From Marinicauda algicola (lineage in GTDB: Bacteria; Pseudomonadota; Alphaproteobacteria; Caulobacterales; Maricaulaceae), in the NCBI RefSeq assembly GCF_017161425.1, contig NZ_CP071057.1, forward strand, positions 434,001 to 498,000: a DNA stretch of 64,000 bases. The letters run 5' to 3'. The stretch's first letter is position 1. Each line of letters starts with the position of its first letter. Under the pieces are notes generated by a model. The model searched no databases. It saw only the letters and a program-made list of their open reading frames with translations, and had not been told where the DNA came from. A program made the position numbers and the translations under genes. Below, in pieces: positions 1 through 8,285 of the stretch.

Positions 1-221
1 GTCATCAGCGGCTCGAAGGCGTGGCCTTCGGGAAGATGGGCCAGGATGCGCTCGCGATATGCGGCCGCGTCGGCGACCGTGGTCACCGGCGGCTTCAGGT
101 TCGGCATGACGATGGCGCGCGCGAAGCACCGGCTCGTGGCAGGCACCGTGTAGCGAAGCGCCTCGCCGTCCCGCAGGTGGAGATGCCAGTCGTCGGGCGT
201 GGCGATTTCGAGAACGGACAT
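1..221 (-). CDS. pyrC: Dihydroorotase, class II (PyrC), 5' part only
   Basis: The first 73 residues of a dihydroorotase, running off the left edge. The product would close N-carbamoyl-aspartate to dihydroorotate in pyrimidine synthesis. The start ATG is at 219-221. The segment [10 protein letters not shown] carries the HxH metal ligands, and [15 protein letters not shown] followed by the YRERIL helix is typical of the E. coli-type (class II, about 345 residues) enzyme rather than the PyrB-associated class I type. The gene is divergent from the DUF305 gene. It matters because the other dihydroorotase-like gene in this window, next to pyrB, has lost its HxH motif, so this gene is the likely source of activity. 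The identification is strong, but the rest of the gene lies outside the window. Confidence 0.9.
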   Translation of the reverse strand, partial: MSVLEIATPDDWHLHLRDGEALRYTVPATSRCFARAIVMPNLKPPVTTVADAAAYRERILAHLPEGHAFEPLM

Positions 222-442
222 GGGGTGCGGACCTCGGCCTGGAACGTGCGGCGGCGCAGAAAGAGCACGGCCGCGATCTGATACATAATCGCACCGCTGC
301 ATAACAAGAACCGGCCTGCGGCGATATCGACGCAGGCAACGGCTCCGGCGGGGCGGCGGGCGGTCTTGTGATCAGCCGGACATTTGCCGGTGGCCCGCAC
401 TCGGCTAGGGTGGACGCAAAGAACATCCTGGGAGGTATCGTC

Positions 443-2866
443 TTGAAAACCAAACTCTTTGTAGGGTCTTGTCTGATCGCCCTCGTTTCCGGGCTTGCCG
501 CGGCCGGTCCCGCCGCGGCGCAGGAGGCTCCGATCGTGCAGCCGGGCGCGCCGGGTGAGGACGTGCGCCGGCTGAGCGCGGAAGAAGCCTCGCGGATCGC
601 CGCCAACCGGTATAGCGAAGACGATGTCCGCTTCATGCAGGACATGATCCTGCACCATTACCAGGCGGTGCAGATGGCCGATCTCGTGGAGGGCCGCACC
701 GCCACGCCGGAAATCGTCGCCATCGCCGGGCGTATCGACGCCTCCCAGGCCGACGAGATCGCCTTCATGCAAGGATGGCTCGCCGAGCGGGGCGAGCATG
801 CGCCCGACCCGGCGAACGATCCCCATGCCATGCACCACGGCGCACGCCACGCGCAGATGGCGGGCATGGCCACGCCCGCCGAGATGGAGGCGCTGGCCGC
901 GGCGAGTGGGACCGGCTTCGACGAGATGTTCCTGGGCCTGATGATCGCCCACCACGAGGGCGCGGTGGAGATGGTCGACCACCTGCTCGCCCAGCGCGGC
1001 TCGGCCTACGACCCCGTGCTGTACGACTTCGTCAACGACGTGCGCGGCGAGCAGCAGGCCGAGATCCGGCGCATGGATACGCTTCTCGCCGGGCTGTCGG
1101 ACGATCCGCGCAACGGCCTCGCGCCCGGCTTCCGCGATGCGGGCCAGGCGATCTCCAATCTCGAGCTGGTCGCGAGCCTGCCCAAGCCGACCGGCTTCTT
1201 CGATCCGGAGAACCCCGCCGGCCTGCCGCCGGAACTGCCCTCCGGGGAGGAGGCCGAGGCGGAAGGCGGCGAGGAGGACGAACCCCGGTTCGCCGAGCGC
1301 TCGCCCTTCCTGAGCTTCTCCAACACCGACATGGCGTTTGCCGGCGACCTGCTGGCGGCCGGCAATTATCACGGCTTCAATCTCTACCGGCTCGGCGGCG
1401 ACGAGCCGCGCCTGATCAGCTCGGTCGTCTGCCCGGGCGGGCAGGGCGATGTCTCCATCGTCGGCGACCTCCTCCTCGTCTCGGTGCAGGACACCCGCGC
1501 GCGCATCGATTGCGGCCGTCAGGGCGTCAGCGAGGAGGTCAGCGCGGAGCGCATGCGGGGCCTGCGCATCTTCGACATCTCCGATCCCCTGGCCCCGCGC
1601 CAGGTCGGCCTGGTGCAGACCTGCCGAGGCTCGCACACCCATTCGGTGGTGGCCAGCGACGAGGAGACGATCCTGGTCTATAATTCCGGTACGAGCTCGA
1701 TCCGTTCGGAAGAGGAACTCGCCGGCTGCGTCGAGGGCCTGCCGGGCGACGAGAACACGGCCCTGTTCTCCATCGACGTCATCGAGATTCCGGTCGACGA
1801 CCCGGCCGCGGCGCGCATCGTCGACAGCCCGCGCGTCTTCGCCGACGACGAGACCGGGCGCATCGCCGGGCTGTGGGCCGGCGGCGATCACGGCGAGGGG
1901 ACGCAGACCACGCGGCGCACCGACCAGTGCCACGACATCACCGTGTTCCCCTCGGCCAACCTCGCGGCCGGGGCGTGCTCGGGCAACGGCATCATCCTGG
2001 ACATCTCCGATCCGCGCGCGCCGAAGCGGATCGACGCGGTGGTCGACCAGGGCTTCGCCTACTGGCACTCGGCGACCTTCAACAACGAGGGCACCAAGGT
2101 GATCTTCACTGACGAGTGGGGCGGGGGCGGACGCCCGCGCTGCCGCGCGCAGGATCCCGACACCTGGGGTGCCGACGCGATCTACGAGATCGAAGACGGC
2201 CGCCTCGAATTCGCGAGCTACTACAAGCTCCCCTCCGCCCAGTCGGAAACGGAGAACTGCGTCGCGCACAACGGCTCGGTCGTGCCCGTGCCGGGTCGCG
2301 ACATCTTCGTGCAGTCCTGGTACCAGGGCGGGATCTCGGTGATCGACTTCACCGACGCGGCCAACCCGGTGGAGATCGCCTTCTTCGACCGCGGTCCGGT
2401 CGATCCGGACGTGCTGGTCTCTGGCGGATACTGGTCGAGCTACTGGTATGACGGGCGCATCTACGCCACCGAGATCGTGCGCGGGCTCGACGTGTTCGAA
2501 CTTGCCCCGAGCGAGCATCTCACCGCGAACGAGATCGAAGCGGCGGCGCTCGCCGACCAGGGCGAGGCCTTCAACCCGCAGCAGCAATTGCCCGTGAGCT
2601 GGCCGGACCACCCGGTCGTCGCGCTGGCCTATCTCGACCAGCTCGTGCGCGAGGGGGCGCTGTCGGCCGAGGCGGCAGAGCCGCTCTATGGCGCACTCGC
2701 GAGCGCCCGCGAGCACGTCGAGGCGGGATCGGGCGATACGGCTCTGGCAGCGCAGCTCGACCGTCTGGCCCGCGACCTGTCCTCGCGCGAAGCGGGCTCG
2801 ACCGCCGCCCGGCGGATCACTGCACTGCGCGATGTCATGGACGCGGTCGCGGACGTCCTGCGCTAG
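443..2866 (+). CDS. Secreted DUF305 - LVIVD beta-propeller protein
   Basis: An 807-residue exported protein. I chose the TTG at 443 because a perfect GGAGG lies at 431-435 with 7-base spacing and it opens directly into a signal peptide (KTKLFVGSCLIALVSGLAAA, cleavage near AAAQ-EA). An upstream start at 368 would bury the signal. Residues about 50-220 form a DUF305 four-helix domain with two metal-type motifs, MILHHYQAVQM and MIAHHEGAVEM, plus a His/Met-rich link (HAMHHGARHAQM). DUF305 proteins are known to bind copper and related metals. From about residue 290 the protein has repeats of the LVIVD type (LRIFDISDP, ISVIDFTDAANP), a predicted seven-blade propeller, then a helical tail. The likely role is periplasmic metal binding or extracellular surface function. 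The exact role is unknown. Confidence 0.8.
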   Translation: MKTKLFVGSCLIALVSGLAAAGPAAAQEAPIVQPGAPGEDVRRLSAEEASRIAANRYSEDDVRFMQDMILHHYQAVQMADLVEGRTATPEIVAIAGRIDASQADEIAFMQGWLAERGEHAPDPANDPHAMHHGARHAQMAGMATPAEMEALAAASGTGFDEMFLGLMIAHHEGAVEMVDHLLAQRGSAYDPVLYDFVNDVRGEQQAEIRRMDTLLAGLSDDPRNGLAPGFRDAGQAISNLELVASLPKPTGFFDPENPAGLPPELPSGEEAEAEGGEEDEPRFAERSPFLSFSNTDMAFAGDLLAAGNYHGFNLYRLGGDEPRLISSVVCPGGQGDVSIVGDLLLVSVQDTRARIDCGRQGVSEEVSAERMRGLRIFDISDPLAPRQVGLVQTCRGSHTHSVVASDEETILVYNSGTSSIRSEEELAGCVEGLPGDENTALFSIDVIEIPVDDPAAARIVDSPRVFADDETGRIAGLWAGGDHGEGTQTTRRTDQCHDITVFPSANLAAGACSGNGIILDISDPRAPKRIDAVVDQGFAYWHSATFNNEGTKVIFTDEWGGGGRPRCRAQDPDTWGADAIYEIEDGRLEFASYYKLPSAQSETENCVAHNGSVVPVPGRDIFVQSWYQGGISVIDFTDAANPVEIAFFDRGPVDPDVLVSGGYWSSYWYDGRIYATEIVRGLDVFELAPSEHLTANEIEAAALADQGEAFNPQQQLPVSWPDHPVVALAYLDQLVREGALSAEAAEPLYGALASAREHVEAGSGDTALAAQLDRLARDLSSREAGSTAARRITALRDVMDAVADVLR

Positions 2867-2893
2867 GCCATCGCGGGTCGAGTACCGGTGTGG

Positions 2894-2921
2894 AAGCCGC
2901 GATCCCGGCCGATCGCGGCTT
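2894..2921 (+). terminator. Perfect 11-bp hairpin after the DUF305 gene
   Basis: AAGCCGCGATC, a 6-base loop, then GATCGCGGCTT, 28 bases after the DUF305 gene stop. The stem is perfect and GC-rich but is not followed by a clear T-run, so it may act as a transcript-stabilising end or a weak terminator. The rest of the 232-base gap up to 3098 shows nothing else I can support. Confidence 0.5.
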
Positions 2922-3098
2922 CTGCCCGTCTGCTGCCGGCAATCTCGGCAGCCGGCCGGGCGGTGACGGATCGCGGGCTCCTCGCGCGGAACCGTTCGCT
3001 GGGCGTGTCCCTATCTGACAGGGCAGTTTTCGCGTATGCCGCGCCCGGGAGCTCCCGCCGGGAGCCACGCCCCGACTCGAAACGAGGAAGACGTCCGT

Positions 3099-3446
3099 TT
3101 GAAACATAATGAACAGAAGAGTTTTGCCGACCGGCGCAAGGACGCCGAGGCGGCTCGCGAGAAGCTTCTGAAGAAGTTCAAGGCCGCGCCGGGTGCCGAC
3201 GATCCGCGCATGAAGGCCAAGGCGGCCGAGCGCCAGGCGACCGCCGAACGGCGCGAGCAGAGACAGGCCGAGCGCGATCGCGCCAATGCCGAAGCGGCCG
3301 AGCAGGACAGGCTCGACGAAGCCGCCCGCGCGGAAGCGGAGAAAGCCCGGGCGATCGCCGAGGCTGACCGTCTCGTGACCGAGGAAGCCGAGCGCAAGGC
3401 CGAACGCGACCGGCGCTATGCCGCGCGCAAGGCCCGCCGGCGGTAG
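3099..3446 (+). CDS. DUF6481-family small helical protein
   Basis: A 115-residue, very highly charged protein with no membrane segment. It opens with KHNEQKSFADRRKDAEAAR and continues as a nearly uninterrupted Glu/Arg/Ala-rich helix, ending in ARKARRR. The pattern FADR(R/L)K-A-A-A-(R/K)E-LL-KF at the N-terminus resembles the DUF6481 family, whose function is unknown. I chose the TTG at 3099 because GAGGAAG (3084-3090) sits at a suitable distance and family members begin at this point. An ATG at 3036 in frame would add 21 Pro/Gly/Arg residues without homology-like character. It stands alone, convergent with the globin gene. Confidence 0.65.
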   Translation: MKHNEQKSFADRRKDAEAAREKLLKKFKAAPGADDPRMKAKAAERQATAERREQRQAERDRANAEAAEQDRLDEAARAEAEKARAIAEADRLVTEEAERKAERDRRYAARKARRR

Positions 3447-3463
3447 ACGCGTGCGGCTCGGCT

Positions 3464-3494
3464 CACGCCGGCGCGCTTTTTCATCACCGGCGTG
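3464..3494. terminator. Inverted repeat between convergent genes
   Basis: CACGCCGG at 3464-3471 and CCGGCGTG at 3487-3494 form an 8-bp stem. The 15-base spacer contains a T5 run. It sits between the ends of the DUF6481 gene and the globin gene and could terminate either transcript. The long loop makes this a weak call. Confidence 0.35.
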
Positions 3495-3635
3495 CGGCAC
3501 GCGCTGCCGGGAAAGCGCTTTGCGGGACTTCCTTCGCTCCTCTTGCGGGGCCGGACGCGCTCCGGTCGGTACGCCTCAACCCCCGGCAGGGATGAAGTTG
3601 CCGTCCGAAGCGGCGGAGCGGGACCGGTTCCCGGC

Positions 3636-4100
3636 TCAAGGCTCTCCCAGCCGCTCGCCCGGGGCGAGATCGGCGCCACGCGTCAGGGCGATGGCGTATT
3701 CGAGGCTGGCGGCGATGCGCCGGGCGCGTTCGATGAATATCTCGGCGGCGCGTGGCGGGCAGACCTCGCGGGCGGTGGCCTCGAACAGGGCCAGCCAGCG
3801 GTCGAAATGATCCCCGCAGACCGGGAGAGGCGCGTGTTTCGGCATCGGCCGGCCGTGATAGCGCCCGGTGCCGAGCACGACCGATGACCAGAAGGCGTAC
3901 ATCTGCCGCAGATGGGGCTCCCAGTCGGCGATCTTCGCCGCGAAGACCGGGGCGAGCAGCGCGTCCTCGCGCACCCGGGCATAGAAGCGGTCGACGAGGC
4001 GCTCGATCATCGCCTCGTCTATTCCGATCGCGTGCGCGAAGGCTGCGCGCTGCGCCGCGCGCGGCGCGGCGGCGTGCGATTTGAAGCTTTCCGGGCCCAT
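3636..4100 (-). CDS. Group III truncated haemoglobin
   Basis: A 154-residue single-domain globin. Recognisable group III features are the helix around LVDRFYARVREDALLAPVF, then the block W-x-x-H-L-x-x-M-Y-A-F-W, LGTGRYHGRPMPKH (the His is the expected proximal haem ligand) and the closing HFDRWLALFEATA. Group III globins bind O2 or NO in the cytoplasm. Their precise roles differ between species and are mostly unproven. No redox partner gene is adjacent. The 3' end lies 189 bases from the convergent DUF6481 gene. Confidence 0.85.
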   Translation of the reverse strand: MGPESFKSHAAAPRAAQRAAFAHAIGIDEAMIERLVDRFYARVREDALLAPVFAAKIADWEPHLRQMYAFWSSVVLGTGRYHGRPMPKHAPLPVCGDHFDRWLALFEATAREVCPPRAAEIFIERARRIAASLEYAIALTRGADLAPGERLGEP

Positions 4101-4286
4101 GGGACGAGTCCGCTAGCACGCGTAGCGCGGGCGGCAAACGCGGCGGTGCAGCACATGTGGCAAAATTGCACCGGGCTTCGCCGCGCACTCAGGTGCACGG
4201 GGGAACCGGGCGCGGGGCCCCGCGTTACCTCGCCACGTCTGAACGCCCTTATGGGCGGCACCGATGTCTGGAGGAGGAAGAGCTTC

Positions 4287-4442
4287 ATGCGACGCGACGT
4301 TTCCCCGCGCATTCTTTACGGCGCAATCGCGCTTCTGCTCGTGGTGGTCGGCGCGCTCGGCTACGCGCTGTGGCAGGAGAGCCGGACCGAGACGATCGAG
4401 TTTTCCATCGGCGAGGGCGAGCTCGAAGTCCACGAGGGCTGA
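4287..4442 (+). CDS. Small single-pass membrane protein
   Basis: A 51-residue protein with a short basic N-terminus (MRRDVSPR), one hydrophobic helix (about residues 9-28, LYGAIALLLVVVGALGYALW) and an acidic C-terminal tail. GAGGAGG at 4271-4277 lies 9 bases before the ATG, which supports real translation. It ends 29 bases before the GST-like gene on the same strand, so the two may be cotranscribed. I do not recognise a family; small proteins of this shape are common in alphaproteobacteria and usually uncharacterised. Confidence 0.6.
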   Translation: MRRDVSPRILYGAIALLLVVVGALGYALWQESRTETIEFSIGEGELEVHEG

Positions 4443-4471
4443 GCGGCCCAGGGGGTATGCAGGAGACGGCG

Positions 4472-5683
4472 ATGCGCGCCTACAAGCTGATCACGGCGTT
4501 CGGCTCCCCGGCGTCGAACAAGGTGCGCGCCTATCTGCGCTGGCGCGACCTGCCGTTCCGGGAAACCGCGGCGACCGCGCTCGTGCTCAAGTCCGAGGTG
4601 CGCCCGCGCCTGAAGAATGTGAAGGTGCCCGTCCTGGTCACGCCCTCGCACGAGACGCTGCAGGACAGCCGGCTGATCTTCGACGCCGTGGAGAAGAGCG
4701 AGCCCGGCGAGCCGCTGTCGCCGAAATACGGCCACCACCGCTTCGCGATGGGGCTGATCGAAGCCTTCGGCGACGAGGTGCTGGCACCGGCGGCGGTGTA
4801 CCATTTCTGGTCCGGCAATATCGCTGCGGCGGCGGGCGGGCTGGGCGCGATGGTCTATCCCGGCCTCGAGCCGGACCTGCAGCGGCGCTATGCGCGCATC
4901 CTCTCCGGCCAGCTGATGAACGCGCTGGAGCAGCGCGGCTTTTCCGCCCGCACCGCCCGGCGCACGCGCGCCCTCCTGCAGCGCACGATCGCGGCGCTCG
5001 AGACCCATTTCCAGTCCAGCCGCTTCCTCCTCGAGGACCGGCCGTGCAGCGCGGACTTCAGCCTGTTCGGTGCGCTCGCCCTGCTGCGCGAGCTGCTCGA
5101 CGGATCGGACAGGACCCTGCCGGACTCCCCCAATGTCCGGCGCTGGATGGCCGACGTGAACGCGCCCTGGGACCAGGTGGGCGGGCGGTACCGCAAGGCC
5201 TACGCGGTGCCCGAAAGCCTCGCGGCGGTCTGCGAGGTGGCGGCCGGGGCGTTCCTGCCCGAGGCGCTGGAGACCTGCGGGGCCGTCACCGAGTGGGCCG
5301 AGTGCAATCCGGGACGGATCAACCTGCCCGCCCGGCTCGGCAAGCGGAAGATCCCCGCCGACGAGGGCGAGACGGTGCAGCAGCTCCGGCCCGCCACGCA
5401 GTGGGTGTTCCAGCGTGTGATCGCCCCCCTCCACGAGGACCTGCCGGATGCGCAACGCCGTGCCGGCGAAGAATTGCTGGGCGCCATCGGCTTCAAGCGC
5501 CTGGCCGAGTTCCGACCCGAGCGCGATGTGCTCCAAGAGCACCACGAATTCACCGTGAACCTCAAGGCCGCGCTTCCCTCCCGCGAGGAGAGCGAGGCCT
5601 CGCGCGAGGTGACGGGCGCCCTGCTCAAGGCCCGCGAAGGCGCCGAGGCGACCCGCGATCTCGACCGGATGATCCTGGGCTGA
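4472..5683 (+). CDS. GST-like protein with glutaredoxin-fold N-terminus
   Basis: A 403-residue soluble protein. Residues 1-80 look like a GST N-terminal (thioredoxin-fold) domain: YKLITAFGSPASNKVRAYL, then KVPVLVTPSHETLQDSRLI with the cis-Pro region and the glutathione-contact DS. Residues about 90-220 form the all-helical GST C-terminal domain, ending in a FLLEDRPCSADFSLFG-type motif. The remaining 180 residues are an extension beyond the usual 220-residue GST. Substrate unknown. The start at 4472 is preferred over 4457 because AGGAG lies 6 bases upstream. An eroded active-site Cys/Ser cannot be judged without structure. Confidence 0.7.
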   Translation: MRAYKLITAFGSPASNKVRAYLRWRDLPFRETAATALVLKSEVRPRLKNVKVPVLVTPSHETLQDSRLIFDAVEKSEPGEPLSPKYGHHRFAMGLIEAFGDEVLAPAAVYHFWSGNIAAAAGGLGAMVYPGLEPDLQRRYARILSGQLMNALEQRGFSARTARRTRALLQRTIAALETHFQSSRFLLEDRPCSADFSLFGALALLRELLDGSDRTLPDSPNVRRWMADVNAPWDQVGGRYRKAYAVPESLAAVCEVAAGAFLPEALETCGAVTEWAECNPGRINLPARLGKRKIPADEGETVQQLRPATQWVFQRVIAPLHEDLPDAQRRAGEELLGAIGFKRLAEFRPERDVLQEHHEFTVNLKAALPSREESEASREVTGALLKAREGAEATRDLDRMILG

Positions 5684-5686
5684 GGC

Positions 5687-8056
5687 TCAGGCGGACCGTG
5701 CGAAGCCGGCTTGCGCCTCACGGTCGTGCGTGTGTCCCGGAGCGCGATGCACCGCGCGGATGCGCCTGAGGTGTTCGACCATGGCCGCGGTGCGGTCCCG
5801 GTCGCCCGTCGCCTCGAAGGCGCGCTTGGCCGCGTAGAACGCGTCGAACGCCCGGTCGAGCAGGCCGGTGTCCTTGCGAAGCGGGTACAGGCAGAGCAGG
5901 GTTTCGGCCATCTTCGCCTGGCTGGCGGCATGGGCGGCGGGCTGAGCCTCCGCCCCGCGCCGGCAGAGCGCCTCGCTGAAGGCGTGAAGCGCAAGGTCGA
6001 GCACCTGCGGATCGCGCTTCAGCCGTCCCAGCGCGCAAAGCGTGATGCCGAGCGCGTGCTGCGCCGCGGCCCAGCGCCCGGGGTCCGTGTCCGGGTCGGT
6101 CGAAGCGATCGCCTGTTCGAGCGTTGCGGCCGCCTGCTCGAGCAGGCCGGAATCCTCCCTCAGACGCCCCTCGGCGGCGACCGTCACGCCGAGGGTGAAC
6201 AGCAGGCCCTGGCCCCGTTCGGGGTGATCTTCCAGCGGCAGGTAGGCCATTGCCTCGCTGAAGCACGCGGCCGCGCGGCTGAGCACCGCCGGCTCGCGTC
6301 GATGCTCGCCCTGCGCCTTCAGGGCATGGCCGAGCTGGAGCTTCGTCTCCACCCACTCCGCGACGTCGATCTCGGGCCGGCGCACGCACAGCGCCGCCTC
6401 GAACGCGCCGACCGCATGGTCCAGCAGCGCCGGATCCCCCGTCCGCGCAGCGAGGGCACGCTGGACGGTGCCGCGAAGGTGCTGCAGCCTCGCCCATGCC
6501 AGGGGATGCCTCGCCCGCGGCGTGTGCCTGAGCGCGAGCGACAGCTCGCCCTCGGCGTCCTGCAGCCGGCTGGCCTCGCCGGTCAGCCGGGCAAGTTCGC
6601 GCAGGCCCTCGGCCATGAGCAGGCGGACCCGCGCAGAGCCCTCCAGATCACCGGCACGCACATGGATGTCCTGTGCATCGCGGCAAAGGGCGATCACTTC
6701 GCGCAGCACGCCTTGCTCGCCGCTGTGGCCTGCATGTCCGAGCAGGGCCAGCGCGAGGCTTTCCTGCGTCGCCGCGCGGTCGCCGGGAAGCCCGCCGCGC
6801 TTTCGCAGCTGGAGCGCCTCGCGCAGCGCCGCGATCGCGTGCGGCCAGTGGGCCGGGTCGCGGCTGGCCTTGAGCGCGTGTACTCCGCCCAGCCGGTCCT
6901 GGATCAGGGCCCATTGCTCGGGCGCGCTGTCCTCGGTGAAGACCTCCGCGGCGCGGGAGAGGGCCGTGACCGCCTCGTCCAGCATCGAGACGTCACCGCT
7001 CAGCCGGGCGGCGAGTTCGATGGCGGCGGCGAAGTCGACATGGCCCTGTGCCCAGCTGACGGGGCTGCGAGATGCGTCGAGCAGAGTGAAAATCTGGCGA
7101 TGGGCCTGGGCCGAGGCGAGCGCGAGGGAGATGTCGCGGAAGCGGTCGGCGATCGCGGTCAGGGCCGTCGCCGCACGCAGCCGGATGCCGGTAGAGCCCG
7201 CGTCGATCTCCGGCCGCCTTGCGAAAGCGATCTGGACCAGGCGCAGCTGGGCGGTGCGCCGGTTGTCCAGCGCTCTCCGCTCGAGACGGTCGAGGGCGCG
7301 CTGCGCGATGTGGACATCGCCCGAGCGCAGGGCGCTGTCGATATCGTGATTGCGCCGTCCCGTCGCGGCCGGATGGATCGACAGGGCGAGGATGCCGGCC
7401 GCGGCCAGAACGGCGAGGCCGAGGCCGGCGCGGAGCGCCGCCGCGATCAGGCCCGTCTCTCCAGGCGCCGCAAGCCCGGGCAGCACCGCGGCGGCGAGCT
7501 CGCGCGCCACCGCCGACAGCGGCAGGAGCGGGGCGGCCAGCGAGGGCGCGGGCCAGTCGACGGCGGCCCGGATCGAGCCGGCTGCCAGGACGAAGCCGAA
7601 CACGGCCAGTCCGGCCAGGCATTCGCCTCTTGTGCGGAGCGGATCGATCGCGGCCCGTCCCTCGTCGGCGAGGCGGCGCGCCTCGCACCTGTCGAACACG
7701 GCAAGGCGCCAGAGGCCGGCGAACAGGATCGCCGCAAGGCCGGCGCTTGCTCCGGCCATGACGGGCGGCCCGAGCAGGGCACCCAGGATCAGCGGGAGGG
7801 ACAGCGCGGCGAGACTGGCCCGGCGCAGGCCGGAACGGCGAAGCCGCAGGCCGGTCACGGTGCGGCAGGCCTGTCTGAAGCGGGCGTCGGCTGCGCCGAG
7901 CGCTCGGGCGGCGGCTTCAAGCCGGGCCGGCGTCAGGAGGCGCCGTACACCGATAGCGGCAAGGATCACGAGCCCGCCGCAGGCGAGCAGCAGGCCCGAC
8001 GCCATCACGGTCATCAGGATCGAGACGGGGTCGGCATGGCGCAAGACCGTATCCAT
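5687..8056 (-). CDS. Large membrane-anchored TPR-like repeat protein
   Basis: A 789-residue protein. The N-terminal third holds several hydrophobic helices (about residues 12-36, 85-120, 155-180 and 205-225). The remaining two thirds form an alpha-helical repeat array with recurring patterns such as LDEAVTALSRAAEVF, LDHAVGAFEAAL and LSRAAACFSEAMAYL, spaced as in TPR-like solenoids. It probably lies in the inner membrane with a cytoplasmic or periplasmic scaffold. The ATG at 8056 has GGAG about 8 bases upstream; an in-frame GTG at 8074 would add six residues. It ends 3 bases from the convergent GST-like gene. No enzyme motif was seen; family and partner unknown. Confidence 0.7.
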   Translation of the reverse strand: MDTVLRHADPVSILMTVMASGLLLACGGLVILAAIGVRRLLTPARLEAAARALGAADARFRQACRTVTGLRLRRSGLRRASLAALSLPLILGALLGPPVMAGASAGLAAILFAGLWRLAVFDRCEARRLADEGRAAIDPLRTRGECLAGLAVFGFVLAAGSIRAAVDWPAPSLAAPLLPLSAVARELAAAVLPGLAAPGETGLIAAALRAGLGLAVLAAAGILALSIHPAATGRRNHDIDSALRSGDVHIAQRALDRLERRALDNRRTAQLRLVQIAFARRPEIDAGSTGIRLRAATALTAIADRFRDISLALASAQAHRQIFTLLDASRSPVSWAQGHVDFAAAIELAARLSGDVSMLDEAVTALSRAAEVFTEDSAPEQWALIQDRLGGVHALKASRDPAHWPHAIAALREALQLRKRGGLPGDRAATQESLALALLGHAGHSGEQGVLREVIALCRDAQDIHVRAGDLEGSARVRLLMAEGLRELARLTGEASRLQDAEGELSLALRHTPRARHPLAWARLQHLRGTVQRALAARTGDPALLDHAVGAFEAALCVRRPEIDVAEWVETKLQLGHALKAQGEHRREPAVLSRAAACFSEAMAYLPLEDHPERGQGLLFTLGVTVAAEGRLREDSGLLEQAAATLEQAIASTDPDTDPGRWAAAQHALGITLCALGRLKRDPQVLDLALHAFSEALCRRGAEAQPAAHAASQAKMAETLLCLYPLRKDTGLLDRAFDAFYAAKRAFEATGDRDRTAAMVEHLRRIRAVHRAPGHTHDREAQAGFARSA

Positions 8057-8131
8057 CGCAGGCTCCGGCCTCACGCTGGGAAAGGCCGCCTCTGTTGTTG
8101 AGAGGAAGACCTCGACGCTGCGCCCGCCCCC

Positions 8132-8146
8132 TTAACGAGGTGTTAC
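8132..8146 (-). promoter_or_regulatory. Near-match to a CtrA-type box
   Basis: TTAA-N7-TTAC, one base off the TTAA-N7-TTAA full site recognised by CtrA in Caulobacter and relatives, about 75 bases upstream of the repeat-protein gene. It overlaps a GAGGT-GTT-ACCTC palindrome (8137-8149), which could instead be a repressor site. Weak. Confidence 0.3.
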
Positions 8147-8200
8147 CTCCCGCCGCGCCGGGTTGCGTGCATGGCCATTGCCCGCCTTAAAACCGTCCGC

Positions 8201-8236
8201 GCGGTTAACCGGGGGTTTCGCGCACCGGTTAACCGC
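8201..8236. promoter_or_regulatory. Paired CGGTTAACCG palindromes (12-bp inverted repeat)
   Basis: GCGGTTAACCGG at 8201-8212 and CCGGTTAACCGC at 8225-8236 form a perfect 12-bp inverted repeat with a 12-base spacer. Each arm itself contains the self-complementary decamer CGGTTAACCG. It lies 50 bases past the end of the DoxX-like gene and 145 bases upstream of the repeat-protein gene. It could be a two-site operator for the latter or a structural transcript end. No T-run is present on either strand. Confidence 0.5.
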
Positions 8237-8285
8237 GGTGAACCCTGGCGCGGCGCATTGGTCGCGATCCCGGTGGCACGAGGTT

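Noticed and set aside
222-442. Promoter pair in the 221-base pyrC / DUF305 divergent gap
   Set aside because: AT-rich patch near 280-310 noted, but no hexamer pair with acceptable spacing could be supported.
95-2716. Long minus-strand frame opposite the DUF305 gene
   Set aside because: Shadow of a GC-rich gene in another frame; the plus frame has the signal peptide, domains and ribosome site.
3036-3098. Longer N-terminus for the DUF6481 protein (ATG 3036)
   Set aside because: Pro/Gly/Arg-rich lead without homology character; the TTG at 3099 has a better ribosome site.
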